From positions 1-39,956 of the forward strand of contig JAJFIJ010000007.1 in assembly GCA_021775105.1 (NCBI GenBank): a stretch of 39,956 nucleotides of DNA, in the 5' to 3' direction. How positions within the stretch are numbered: position 1 is the first letter of the stretch; each line of letters starts with the position of its first letter. The notes below the pieces were generated by a model, which was given only the letters and a program-made list of their open reading frames with translations, did not search any database and was not told the origin of the DNA. The translations under genes were made by a program, and so were the position numbers. Source of the stretch: Rhodospirillales bacterium. GTDB lineage: Bacteria; Pseudomonadota; Alphaproteobacteria; Rhodospirillales; Casp-alpha2. Shown piece by piece: positions 18,223-25,857 of the stretch.

Positions 18223-18834
18223 ATGACCGGAAACAGGAGTCAGCAGACAGTGAAATCAATCGCCAGCGCCGTTCTGGTTGCCGGCGTGCTCGGCGTATCA
18301 TTATCGGGCTGCGCCGGGGTGGTCATCGGGGCTGGCGCGTCGGCGGGGGTCGCGGCGCTTGAAGAACGCACCGCCAAAACCATTGCCAAAGACACAACCA
18401 TTGCCACCAAGATCCGGATCAGTCTGGTTGACGCCCATGAAAAACTGACGCTTGGTGTCGCGGTTGAGGTTTATGAATCGCGGGTTCTGATGACTGGCGC
18501 GGTGCCCACCGAAGAGCTGCGCGCCAAGGCCATTCAGCTGGCCTGGAAGGTTGACGGGGTCAAGGACGTGCTGAATGAAATCCAGATCGCCGATGTTGAT
18601 GCGATTGATGTGGCCAGGGATACCTGGATCACCACCCAGCTGACGTCCGGTCTGACGTTTGATCGCGATGTTCAGGCGATCAACTATAATATCGAGACGG
18701 TGAACGGCATTGTCTACCTGATCGGGCTGGCGCAGAACCAGAAAGAACTCGACCGGGTGATTGCCCGGGCGCGCGAGATCAGCGGCGTTCAGCGCATTAT
18801 CAATCACATGCGGGTCAAGAAAGCGGGATCGTGA
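18223..18834 (+). CDS. dolP: Dual-BON-domain lipoprotein, DolP (YraP)-like
   Basis: A 203-residue lipoprotein with lipobox LSGC (Cys30), a short Gly/Ala linker and two BON domains (about 55-120 and 130-200). The second domain opens DTWITTQLTSGL, close to the equivalent motif of E. coli DolP. DolP is an outer-membrane lipoprotein that supports envelope integrity and BAM function. The position after lpoA/rsmI/yraN mirrors E. coli and supports orthology. The ATG at 18223 is favoured over 18187 because a possible -10 element, TAGAAT (18183-18188), would place the earlier start upstream of transcription. The stop overlaps the next start. Confidence 0.85.
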   Translation: MTGNRSQQTVKSIASAVLVAGVLGVSLSGCAGVVIGAGASAGVAALEERTAKTIAKDTTIATKIRISLVDAHEKLTLGVAVEVYESRVLMTGAVPTEELRAKAIQLAWKVDGVKDVLNEIQIADVDAIDVARDTWITTQLTSGLTFDRDVQAINYNIETVNGIVYLIGLAQNQKELDRVIARAREISGVQRIINHMRVKKAGS

Positions 18835-19670
18835 AACCAACAGCGGATATCTGCAAGCGGCTGGTCGAAGCGGGGAATCTCGCCGATAACGAAGTCGACC
18901 TCGTCACTTTGGCGCTGATGCTCGGAACCGTCGACCGCCCGGGGGTCAATCTTGAACCCTATCGGCGCCATCTCGGCTCACTTGGCGGGGAGGTGACAAA
19001 TTTTCTGCACGGCCTTGAAGAAGAGCCGGAGCTGGATGAGCGGGCGGAGGCGCTGACCCAGATACTTCACCGCCGCTACGGTTACACCGGCACCGAAGAA
19101 GCCTTCCATGATCCGGAAGGGGCCAACCTGACCCGTGTTATTGATCGCCGGTGCGGCCTGCCGGTGACAATTGGCATTCTGTATCTCGCCACGGCCCGCG
19201 CTCAGGGCTGGGTCGCCGATGGTCTCGATTTTCCGGGACGTTTTCTGGTCCGTCTGGAACACCAGGGTGAGCGCATGATCCTTGATCCGTTTGCCGGCGG
19301 GCGGGTGTTGTCGGCAGAAGATCTGCGCGACATGCTGAAAGCCTTTTCCGGCAACCATGCGGAGCTCAAACCGCGTCACTATCAGGCCATGTCGGCGCGT
19401 AAAATCCTGATCCGCCTGCAGGGCAATATTCGCGGCCGCCTGCTGCGGGCAGACCGCCTTGGTGATGCCGTTCAGGTGATCGAGACGGTGCTCCTGTTTG
19501 CGCCCGGCGAAGCCGATCTCTGGCGCGAATGCGGTTTGCTGCATAGCCGCCTCGACAATGTTGCCGAGGCCATTACGGCGCTTGAAGAATATCTCAAGCT
19601 TGGCGACAACATGGATGTGCGCTATGGAACATCGGTGCTCTTGCAGGAACTTCGCCAGCGGCTAAATTAG
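18831..19670 (+). CDS. SirB1-family transglutaminase-like/TPR protein
   Basis: A 279-residue SirB1-type protein. The N-terminal half has the transglutaminase-like core with the Cys region [18 protein letters not shown] and [10 protein letters not shown]. The C-terminal quarter has TPR-like helices ([20 protein letters not shown], then [19 protein letters not shown]). Catalytic activity of the family is unproven, and the precise role is unknown despite wide conservation. The GTG start at 18831 overlaps the TGA of the preceding BON-lipoprotein gene, so the two are coupled. gshB follows 44 bases downstream. Confidence 0.85.
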   Translation: MKPTADICKRLVEAGNLADNEVDLVTLALMLGTVDRPGVNLEPYRRHLGSLGGEVTNFLHGLEEEPELDERAEALTQILHRRYGYTGTEEAFHDPEGANLTRVIDRRCGLPVTIGILYLATARAQGWVADGLDFPGRFLVRLEHQGERMILDPFAGGRVLSAEDLRDMLKAFSGNHAELKPRHYQAMSARKILIRLQGNIRGRLLRADRLGDAVQVIETVLLFAPGEADLWRECGLLHSRLDNVAEAITALEEYLKLGDNMDVRYGTSVLLQELRQRLN

Positions 19671-19714
19671 GGCGAACACGACGTCCGTTTTTTCAAGTAC
19701 CCGAGGAGACCGCC

Positions 19715-20656
19715 ATGGTCCGCAAAGTGGCCTTTCAGATGGATCATATCAGCTCCATCGACATCATCGGCGACAGCAGTTTTGTGCTGGCGCTGGAGGC
19801 GCAGGCCCGGGGCTATGCGCTTTGGCACTACGAGCCGCAGAACCTGACCTTGAAAGACGGGCGGGTGATGGCCCGGGCCGAGCAAATGACGGTTCGCTAC
19901 GAAGCCGGAAATCACTTCGACCTTGGCGAACAGCAATGGATTGACCTCGCCGACATTGATGTTGTCCACATGCGCCAGGACCCGCCGTTCGATATGTCCT
20001 ATATCGCCGCCACCCATCTGCTTGACCTGATCCATCCTGAAACGCTCGTTGTCAATGATCCGACGGAGGTGCGCAACGCGCCGGAAAAACTGTTCATGCT
20101 GCGTTACCCCGAGCTGCTGGCGCCGACCATGATCAGCCGCGACCCGGTCGCCATCCGCGCCTTTCGCGATGAACACAAGGACATCATCGTCAAACCGCTG
20201 TTCGGCAACGGCGGGGCCGGGGTGTTCCACATCGCCCCCGGCGACGAAAACCTCAATTCCCTGCTTGAAATGTTCGCCGGCATCAACCGCGAGCCGCTGA
20301 TGGTGCAGCGTTATCTGCCGGAGGTGCGCGACGGCGACAAACGCATCATCCTGATCGACGGCAAACCCGTCGGCGCGACCAACCGGGTGCCGCAAGTGGG
20401 CGAGGCGCGCTCCAACATGCATGTTGGCGGGCAGGCCGTCCGTTCAACCCTGACGACGCGCGAGCACGAGATTTGCGCCGCCATTGGCCCGGACCTCAAG
20501 GCCCGCGGCCTGATCTTCGTCGGCATCGACGTGATCGGCGGTTACCTGACCGAAATCAACGTCACCTCTCCAACCGGCCTGCAGGAGGTCAACGGCTTCG
20601 ACGGGACAAAGCTTGAGGCCGATATCTGGGACGCGATCGAGGCGCGGCTGGGGTAA
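19715..20656 (+). CDS. gshB: Glutathione synthetase
   Basis: Joins gamma-glutamylcysteine and glycine with ATP to make glutathione. The 313-residue ATP-grasp enzyme shows the N-terminal [15 protein letters not shown] region, [13 protein letters not shown], the ATP-binding [17 protein letters not shown] and the metal/substrate element [12 protein letters not shown] near the C-terminus. Start ATG 19715, with CGAGGAG 7-13 bases upstream as the ribosome site. In related genomes comM usually follows directly; here an AT-rich accessory patch intervenes. Confidence 0.97.
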   Translation: MVRKVAFQMDHISSIDIIGDSSFVLALEAQARGYALWHYEPQNLTLKDGRVMARAEQMTVRYEAGNHFDLGEQQWIDLADIDVVHMRQDPPFDMSYIAATHLLDLIHPETLVVNDPTEVRNAPEKLFMLRYPELLAPTMISRDPVAIRAFRDEHKDIIVKPLFGNGGAGVFHIAPGDENLNSLLEMFAGINREPLMVQRYLPEVRDGDKRIILIDGKPVGATNRVPQVGEARSNMHVGGQAVRSTLTTREHEICAAIGPDLKARGLIFVGIDVIGGYLTEINVTSPTGLQEVNGFDGTKLEADIWDAIEARLG

Positions 20657-20695
20657 GTGAGGGCTGGCTCAATATGCGGCTTAACAGATTGGACT

Positions 20696-20941
20696 CTAGT
20701 CTTTAGTTGGCCCTACGACTGCGAGTTTTGGTGATTTTTCTTCCATAATCTGTTTTTTTGCTTTTTCAAATAGCTTTAGACGCTCTGGCTCTTGATCCAA
20801 AACTCGTTCGATGTGCTCTTTCAGCGCCTCTCTAATGATCTCAATCTCAGGCGCGTTGTAGAACGCAGAACGAAACGCTGCGAATTCAGTCGCTAACGGC
20901 TCTCCCAGCCGTAACCGTGATCCTGTAGTGCTCTTTCCCAT
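20696..20941 (-). CDS. Small ribbon-helix-helix-like regulator (orphan)
   Basis: An 81-residue protein. The opening SRLRLGEPLATEFAAF followed by EIEIIREALKEHIERVL has the beta-strand/helix/helix pattern of Arc/CopG-type ribbon-helix-helix DNA-binding proteins. A charged helix and a lysine-rich tail follow. The ATG at 20941 is preferred over the in-frame GTG at 21013, because the intervening DNA is a set of operator-like repeats carrying a promoter. Many such proteins are antitoxins, but no toxin gene lies beside it; autoregulation is suggested by the repeats. The gene is visibly more AT-rich than gshB and comM, which points to acquired DNA. The fold assignment is a motif-level inference. Confidence 0.55.
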   Translation of the reverse strand: MGKSTTGSRLRLGEPLATEFAAFRSAFYNAPEIEIIREALKEHIERVLDQEPERLKLFEKAKKQIMEEKSPKLAVVGPTKD

Positions 20942-20962
20942 GCAGACAGGATACAGAACTTT

Positions 20963-20999
20963 ACCATATGGTACAATATGGTCTAGATGGTACAATATG
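20963..20999 (-). promoter_or_regulatory. Operator-like repeats overlapping the promoter of the RHH gene
   Basis: Two direct copies of ATGGTACAATATG (20968-20980 and 20987-20999) are spaced 19 bases start to start. The first copy also belongs to an inverted repeat ACCATAT-6-ATATGGT (20963-20982). On the minus strand a TTGTAC (20995-20990), 16 bases, TACCAT pair (20973-20968) forms a plausible promoter inside the repeats. The layout is that expected of an autorepressed small regulator. Confidence 0.5.
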
Positions 21000-21040
21000 C
21001 TTGACGGATTCACAAATTTATCGCACTATGTAGGGGATAA

Positions 21041-21072
21041 AAGAAAAGGACGCCCTATTTAGAGCGCCCTTT
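21041..21072 (-). terminator. Rho-independent terminator (minus strand)
   Basis: Read on the minus strand: AAAGGGCGC (21072-21064), loop of 10 bases, GCGTCCTTT (21053-21045) with one G-U pair, continuing into TCTTTT. It points away from the plus-strand terminator at 21149-21175, so the roughly 100-base segment between them is bounded by terminators facing outward on both strands. Confidence 0.55.
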
Positions 21073-21159
21073 CCCGCAACTGCCACCCTTATGATGACTG
21101 CGAACTACGGCAGGGTATGAGCCTCCCGTAATCCGGATAAAAAGATGGCCCTGCTCCAA
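21055..21159 (-). CDS. Possible 34-codon micro-ORF
   Basis: A minus-strand frame starting at TTG (21159) encodes 34 residues, including ITGGSYPAVVRSHH and a Gly/Lys/Arg-rich end with a Cys. It stops at TAG (21055-21057), which lies in the loop of an intrinsic terminator. The same frame is open further upstream from an ATG at 21222 and is interrupted only by the TGA at 21162-21160. It may therefore be the remnant of a 55-codon frame. I see no Shine-Dalgarno and recognise no family; coding status is uncertain. Confidence 0.25.
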   Translation of the reverse strand: MEQGHLFIRITGGSYPAVVRSHHKGGSCGKGRSK

Positions 21160-21180
21160 TCAGAGTAGGGTTTTTCTTTT
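21149..21180 (+). terminator. Rho-independent terminator (plus strand)
   Basis: Stem CCCTGCTC (21149-21156), loop CAATCA, stem GAGTAGGG (21163-21170), followed by TTTTTCTTTT. The 8-bp stem has one G-U wobble on the plus-strand RNA; on the minus strand the same position would be an A-C mismatch, so it is directional. It ends nothing annotated, since gshB stops about 490 bases upstream, which is why a small RNA is proposed. Confidence 0.7.
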
Positions 21181-21381
21181 CACTGCATAAACTACCCTAA
21201 TATTTCCGGATACACAATCCATGGTATGGTCATTTTTGATGTTTTGTTTAAAGTCAATAACTTATCATTTCTATATTTAGTAGGTTAGTTGCCGTTCCTC
21301 ATCACTGGCAGGCTTCAATTCTCTCGAAATGGGCAGAATCCTCAATTCTATTGATTCTTAAATTTTGCAACCCATGATTGG

Positions 21382-21408
21382 TTGAGTGCCCTTTCGTCTG
21401 TCTATACT
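21382..21408 (+). promoter_or_regulatory. Possible promoter of comM
   Basis: TTGAGT (21382-21387), 15 bases, TATACT (21403-21408). The -10 matches 5 of 6 consensus bases, but the spacer is short, so this is a weak call. Transcription would begin near 21415, about 25 bases before the comM ATG. Confidence 0.35.
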
Positions 21409-21439
21409 TTTAGGATGTATAGAACAAAAGGGGCACGCG

Positions 21440-23008
21440 ATGGTTGCTTATGTGTCGACGATGGCGTTTCAGGGCATTGAGGTTGTCGACGTCGAGGTTC
21501 AGGTACAGACCGCGTCGGGGATGCCGTCGTTCAGCGTCGTCGGCCTGCCGGACAAGGCGGTGGGCGAAAGCCGCGAGCGGGTGCGTTCGGCCCTGCATGC
21601 CATGGGGCTGGCGCTGCCGAGCAAACGCATCACCGTTAACCTGTCGCCTGCCGACCTGATCAAGGAAGGCAGCCATTATGATCTGCCGATTGCGCTTGGC
21701 CTGCTGGTCACCATGGGCGTGCTGGAGGCGGAAGATCTGGCCGGGTTCGCCGCACTCGGGGAATTGACGCTCGACGGCAAGTTGCTGCCAGTCAGCGGCG
21801 TTCTGCCCGCCGCCGTTCATGCCAACGGCCTCGGCAAGGCGCTGATCTGCCCGCTTGCCCAGGTCCGTGAAGCCGCCTGGGCCGGCCACCCGGACGGCCT
21901 CGCGGCCCCCAACCTGCTGACCCTGATCAATCATTTCAAGGGCTCCCAGCAACTGGCCCCGCTGGCTCCTGTTGAAACGGAAAGCCTGATCTCGGCCACC
22001 GACGGACCGGCCCTTGATCTGAACGAAATCAAGGGTCAGGAGACCGCCAAACGGGCGCTCGAGATTACCGCCGCCGGTGGCCACAACCTGCTGATGACCG
22101 GCCCGCCGGGGTCGGGGAAATCAATGCTGGCGGCACGCTTGCCGGGTTTGCTGCCACCGCTGGGGGCGACGGAAATTCTCGAAGCCAGCATGATCCAGAG
22201 TCTGGCCGGTCTGCTGAAAGATGGCGAGCTGGCGGTTCGCCGTCCGTTTCGCGACCCGCACCACTCGGCCTCCGTCGCCGCGCTTGTCGGTGGTGGCAAC
22301 AAGGCCCGACCGGGGGAGGTTTCGCTGGCCCATCTGGGGGTGCTGTTTCTGGACGAACTGCCCGAATTCAACCGCGCCGCACTGGAAGCCTTGCGCCAAC
22401 CGATCGAAACCGGGCGGGTAACCATCGCCCGGGCCAATGCCCACGTCTCCTACCCGGCCCGTGTTCAGCTGATCGCCGCCATGAACCCGTGTCGATGCGG
22501 CCATCTGGCCGATGCCATGCGGGCCTGTTCGCGCGCACCAAAATGCGCCGAATCCTACCAGAACCGGATTTCCGGGCCGCTGCTCGACCGTTTCGATCTC
22601 CACATCGATGTGCCCGCCGTTCGCGCCGCCGATCTCGCCCTGCCGCCCCCGGCGGAAGGTTCAGCCGAGGTCGCGGCGCGCATCCGGGCGGCCAGGACCG
22701 TCCAGCAGGATCGGCTCAGACAACTTGGCGCAGAGACCGAAATCCGCTGCAATGGCGACACCGATGGCAGCTGGCTGGACCAGGTCGCCCGACCGGATGA
22801 TCTGGCCAGGCGGTTGCTGGTCGAGGCGGCGGACCGGTTCGGACTGTCGGCGCGGGCCTACCATCGGGTCTTGCGGGTCGGGCGAACCATTGCCGATCTC
22901 GACCAGAGCGAAGCCGTGCAGCGCAGCCATATTGCCGAAGCGCTGTCCTATCGCCGGCTTGAAGCGGCGCGCGGCCCTGCGCCGGTGCGGCTCAGGGCGA
23001 CGGCATAA
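21440..23008 (+). CDS. comM: YifB/ComM-family Mg-chelatase-like AAA+ ATPase
   Basis: A 522-residue protein of the YifB/ComM family. In transformable bacteria ComM is a hexameric helicase promoting branch migration during integration of incoming DNA. The N-terminal ChlI-like domain spans about 1-175. Walker A GPPGSGKS is at 221-228, Walker B is LFLDELPEF, and a four-Cys region begins AAMNPCRCGH. The C-terminal Mg-chelatase domain includes LSARAYHRVLRVGRTIADL. The ATG at 21440 is chosen over 21386 because AGGGG lies 7 bases upstream and family members begin near this point. Confidence 0.93.
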   Translation: MVAYVSTMAFQGIEVVDVEVQVQTASGMPSFSVVGLPDKAVGESRERVRSALHAMGLALPSKRITVNLSPADLIKEGSHYDLPIALGLLVTMGVLEAEDLAGFAALGELTLDGKLLPVSGVLPAAVHANGLGKALICPLAQVREAAWAGHPDGLAAPNLLTLINHFKGSQQLAPLAPVETESLISATDGPALDLNEIKGQETAKRALEITAAGGHNLLMTGPPGSGKSMLAARLPGLLPPLGATEILEASMIQSLAGLLKDGELAVRRPFRDPHHSASVAALVGGGNKARPGEVSLAHLGVLFLDELPEFNRAALEALRQPIETGRVTIARANAHVSYPARVQLIAAMNPCRCGHLADAMRACSRAPKCAESYQNRISGPLLDRFDLHIDVPAVRAADLALPPPAEGSAEVAARIRAARTVQQDRLRQLGAETEIRCNGDTDGSWLDQVARPDDLARRLLVEAADRFGLSARAYHRVLRVGRTIADLDQSEAVQRSHIAEALSYRRLEAARGPAPVRLRATA

Positions 23009-23048
23009 AGCGTTTGATTATTGTCGCAAATGACGGTTTTGCCGGACC

Positions 23049-24914
23049 CTACTTGAGCAAAAAATCGGCGGCTTCGAAGTCGGATGCGTTGGCGCTGACG
23101 ATGTCGGCGATCTGGTAAGAGTTCAGGTTGCTCATCGCCGCCGCGTTGTCTGTGTAATAAACCGCAACGCCATCGGTTCCGGAGTTCGCGCCGATAACAA
23201 CAATACCGGAACTGGCCGTACCGCCGGACATGTCCTGACCACTTCCGCTGAGGGTTAGCGACGTCGCCTCGAAATAATCCGATCCGGCGGTCAGGCTGCC
23301 GCTGTTGCCAAGGCCGAAATCATCGTTGGCAAGGGCGAAGGTGTCGTTGTCCGTCGCCGAATAATCGGAAATCGTATCGGTGCCAAGCGACCGGGCTTTA
23401 TCGAACGCGCTGGCCCCGCTGCCACCTGAAAATTCAAACGTATCGGCACCGTCGCCACCTGCCAGTGTGTCGTCCCCCGCACCACTGCTCAGGATATCGT
23501 CTCCCGCGTACCCGAACAGGCTGTCTGTGCCGCCGCCGCCGTAGAGACTGTCGGCCCCGGCATCGCCATACAGCGTATCCTGCCCGTCGCCGCCGATCAG
23601 GGTATCGCTACCGTCGCCGCCCCAAATCGTGTCATTGCCGGATCCGCCGTCGATAACATCGTTGCCGCCGGCGGTCAGGCCGAGCGGGAAGGAAAATTCA
23701 CTATACAGCGTCGACGAGGTTTCCGGCACGTCACCATGCAGCTGGTCGTCCCCGGCGCCGCCCCAGATGCTGTCGTCGCCCGAACCGGCTGAGGCGATAT
23801 CATTGCCGCCGCTTGCCGAAAACACCGGGTTGGTCAGGGGACTGGCGGCGGAATGAACCGCGCCGTCGTAATTGGTCGGCAGATCCGTGTAGATATAATC
23901 GTCGCCCCCCCTCGATCCGAACACTTCCGCCGCCGACGTGCCAACCAGCAGGTCGGCATCCGATGACCCGGCATAGGTATTATCGATATCCGGGACCGTC
24001 GTGCTTTCGGGATCATTGCGATCGCTTTGCGCCAATGCACCGGAGCCCGGTTTATAGATCGGCACCGTATCGAAGGAAAACGTAAAGCCGATACCAAATG
24101 CCGGGTCAACGAGCACAGAGCCGCCAGGCCCGAGGCCATTCAGGCCACCAAGCGACAAAGCCGGGGGCGGGGGCGCATAAGGGATGGCGTCTGTGGTTTG
24201 CTGACGGGGCACTTCCTCAATCGGTCGCTCTTCGGGCGCAATACCGATAAACGGCTCCGACGAACTGAAGGCCGCAGTCTCGACAAGTGTCGGCGGATTG
24301 TCGCTGAAGTCTGGTCCGGCATCAGGATCGCCGTTGCTTTCAGCCGCACGGATCGCCGCGGACAACGCCTCCTCTGCATCGGCACCCCGGGCCAATGCGT
24401 CATCGAATGCGCTCAAGGCCGCCAGCTCTCCATCGGCCAGCTTGCCTTCCGGCAGGGTTTCCAGAAAGGCGCTAAGTTCGACATCGACGGCAATATCGGT
24501 GAACAGTTCTTCAGCTTCCCGACCTACCGGGTCATCAATGCCAAGGAATGCATGAATGATTTTTTCGTCTGCATTGACGCTGGCCGCCCAGTCCGCAGCG
24601 ACCTGATCCAGCGGATCCGCAGAATCCCGCGCCTCCGCCTGGGGGCGAGGTTGAATTTTGGCGAGCGCCGACAGGGTCGCAGCTTTCGCCGCCAGTTCGG
24701 CAAAGCGCGCCTCCGCCTCAAGCGCAACGGGATCGACAGAATAGGGATCACTGCTGACCCGTCCCGTCAAGGGCGGCGGCAGGTCCTGGGAAACGACGTT
24801 GCGCGGCCCTGTAACTGCGGTCCCGGTCGTCGTTTTGTCCGCCCAGTCATACGAAACCGGATCGCTTCCGATCTGATCGTCATTCAGAAATGAGGATGAC
24901 GTACCGTCAGGCAC
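23049..24914 (-). CDS. RTX-type calcium-binding secreted protein
   Basis: A 621-residue acidic protein. Residues 1-310 are low-complexity, acidic and Ala/Pro-rich, with no domain I recognise. Residues about 369-495 hold glycine-aspartate nonapeptide repeats of GGxGxDxLx type (e.g. GGDGQDTLYG). These fold into a calcium-binding beta-roll. The end is a type I secretion-like C-terminus finishing DFEAADFLLK. No signal peptide is present, and no ABC/HlyD/TolC genes are nearby, so a distant type I exporter must be used (inference). No enzymatic domain is evident. The start is a GTG with GAGG upstream. It converges on comM. Confidence 0.85.
   Translation of the reverse strand: MPDGTSSSFLNDDQIGSDPVSYDWADKTTTGTAVTGPRNVVSQDLPPPLTGRVSSDPYSVDPVALEAEARFAELAAKAATLSALAKIQPRPQAEARDSADPLDQVAADWAASVNADEKIIHAFLGIDDPVGREAEELFTDIAVDVELSAFLETLPEGKLADGELAALSAFDDALARGADAEEALSAAIRAAESNGDPDAGPDFSDNPPTLVETAAFSSSEPFIGIAPEERPIEEVPRQQTTDAIPYAPPPPALSLGGLNGLGPGGSVLVDPAFGIGFTFSFDTVPIYKPGSGALAQSDRNDPESTTVPDIDNTYAGSSDADLLVGTSAAEVFGSRGGDDYIYTDLPTNYDGAVHSAASPLTNPVFSASGGNDIASAGSGDDSIWGGAGDDQLHGDVPETSSTLYSEFSFPLGLTAGGNDVIDGGSGNDTIWGGDGSDTLIGGDGQDTLYGDAGADSLYGGGGTDSLFGYAGDDILSSGAGDDTLAGGDGADTFEFSGGSGASAFDKARSLGTDTISDYSATDNDTFALANDDFGLGNSGSLTAGSDYFEATSLTLSGSGQDMSGGTASSGIVVIGANSGTDGVAVYYTDNAAAMSNLNSYQIADIVSANASDFEAADFLLK
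23430..23810 (-). repeat. Region encoding RTX nonapeptide repeats
   Basis: The coding sequence here repeats GGN-GGN-GAN-type codons on a roughly 27-base period, corresponding to about eight or more RTX motifs. The densest tandem run codes for residues 419-495. An earlier, more divergent set is separated by a non-repeat insert at about 396-415. Confidence 0.75.
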
Positions 24915-25108
24915 AGGTTTTCGCCTCGCATCAGAATCACCCCCAAATAGGGTGATAGGGGTCCGAAAGCCAGCCTAATGTCATTTGATACGAATTCAAA
25001 ATGAAAATGATTTGGACCATAGTTCATTGAAAAATAACATAAATTTTTGAGTCATTTTATGCCCGTTACCGCCGCGACCCGGAAAACGGGCGAATCGGCA
25101 ACGGCTGG

Positions 25109-25483
25109 TCAGGCCGGTGCACGGCGGACCATGCCGCCAAGATCACGGCCGCCAAAGACATGAACGTGGAAATGGGCAACCTCCTGACGGGCGTCGGCAC
25201 CGTGATTGGCAAGAATACGATAGCCCGGATCTTCCAGACCGGCCTCGCGCGCGACATGGCCAACCGCGCGGACCAACCCGCCGATTTCCGCGTCAGACGC
25301 ATGCGCCGAAAAATCAACCATCGAGACATAAGCCCCTTTGGGCACAACAAGAATATGTACGGGCGTCTGCGGGGCGATATCCCTGAAGGCAAGCGCGTGA
25401 TCGTTCTCAAAAACCCTGTCACAGGGAATTTCGCCCCTGAGAATCCTGGCAAAGATATTCTGCGGATCATAAACCATGTCCAT
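25109..25483 (-). CDS. HIT family (histidine triad) nucleotide-binding protein
   Basis: A 124-residue HIT hydrolase-like protein, probably acting on purine nucleoside phosphoramidates or dinucleotides. It has NIFARILRGEIPCDRVFEND at the start, VHILVVPKGAY and the histidine triad HFHVHVFGG near the C-terminus. The reading frame extends upstream to 25819, but that part is antisense-like and overlaps hisE, so ATG 25483 is used. It follows hisE by 25 bases on the same strand and is probably the last gene of the his transcript, a common alphaproteobacterial arrangement. Confidence 0.93.
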   Translation of the reverse strand: MDMVYDPQNIFARILRGEIPCDRVFENDHALAFRDIAPQTPVHILVVPKGAYVSMVDFSAHASDAEIGGLVRAVGHVAREAGLEDPGYRILANHGADARQEVAHFHVHVFGGRDLGGMVRRAPA

Positions 25484-25508
25484 ACTCCCTGGCTTCAAAT
25501 TGCCCTGC

Positions 25509-25847
25509 TCAATCTTCTTTGGGGCGGCTGTTTTTTTCATCAATCCCGGAAATGCCAACCCGATCCTGTAATTCCGCCCATACCTCTTTCGGCTGAATGC
25601 CCATTTCTGCCCATAATACCAGAAGATGATAAAGCGTATCGGAGCTTTCGCTGACAACGTGGTCGCGCGACTGCCCAAGTGCGGCAACGACCACCTCAAC
25701 AGCTTCCTCGCCAAATTTTTTGCATATCTTGTTGCGGCCCTTCTTGAACATCTTGGCCGTATGCGAGGTTTTCGGATCCCCCCCCTTGCGGCTCTCGATT
25801 GTCCGGTAAAGCTCTTCAAGAATGTGGGCGTCAGTCTGGTCGGTCAT
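25509..25847 (-). CDS. hisE: Phosphoribosyl-ATP pyrophosphatase
   Basis: Second step of histidine biosynthesis: hydrolyses PR-ATP to PR-AMP. The 112-residue protein has the MazG-like helices with the metal-binding acidic motifs KKFGEEAVEVVVAAL and SESSDTLYHLLVLW. The ATG at 25847 lies 10 bases after the hisF stop (25858). An alternative ATG at 25868 would overlap hisF. Confidence 0.95.
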   Translation of the reverse strand: MTDQTDAHILEELYRTIESRKGGDPKTSHTAKMFKKGRNKICKKFGEEAVEVVVAALGQSRDHVVSESSDTLYHLLVLWAEMGIQPKEVWAELQDRVGISGIDEKNSRPKED

Positions 25848-25857
25848 GGTGATCGTC

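Larger units (their letters stand above)
21036..21178 (+). ncRNA. Candidate small RNA or attenuator-type leader
   Basis: A plus-strand RNA of about 140 nt is suggested by a TTGACG box (21001-21006) with a weak -10 17 bases on (CACTAT, 21024-21029), and by a clear intrinsic terminator at the other end. Four segments can pair alternatively. CTGCC (21080-21084) pairs with GGCAG (21109-21113). GCAGGG (21110-21115) can instead pair with CCCTGC (21149-21154), which is the left arm of the terminator. A ten-codon ORF, including its stop (21091-21120), spans the first pairing. This is the geometry of an attenuator, but no known riboswitch or leader class was recognised. Confidence 0.35.
20942..21439. 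other. AT-rich intergenic patch between the RHH gene and comM
   Basis: About 500 bases with no ordinary gene. From left to right it holds the RHH operator repeats, a TTGACG box (21001-21006), a minus-strand terminator (21041-21072), a micro-ORF, a plus-strand leader or small-RNA candidate ending in a terminator at 21149-21175, and then about 200 bases of very AT-rich DNA up to a TATACT box (21403-21408) before comM. No integrase, tRNA target or flanking direct repeat was seen to explain how it arrived. Confidence 0.6.

Noticed and set aside
19667-20422. 251-residue minus-strand ORF
   Set aside because: Antisense to gshB; rich in residues produced by reverse reading of GC-rich codons.
20696-21439. 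Toxin partner for the RHH-like protein
   Set aside because: No ORF of RelE, PIN, MazF or HipA character lies on either side; only micro-ORFs without such motifs.
24027-24893. 288-residue plus-strand ORF opposite the RTX gene
   Set aside because: Arg-rich shadow frame; the RTX frame has clear repeats and a secretion-type C-terminus.
24960-25040. Fur-box-like AT-rich stretch upstream of the RTX gene
   Set aside because: Contains AAATGAAAATGATTT, but the match to the repeated hexamer consensus is poor and the region is simply AT-rich.
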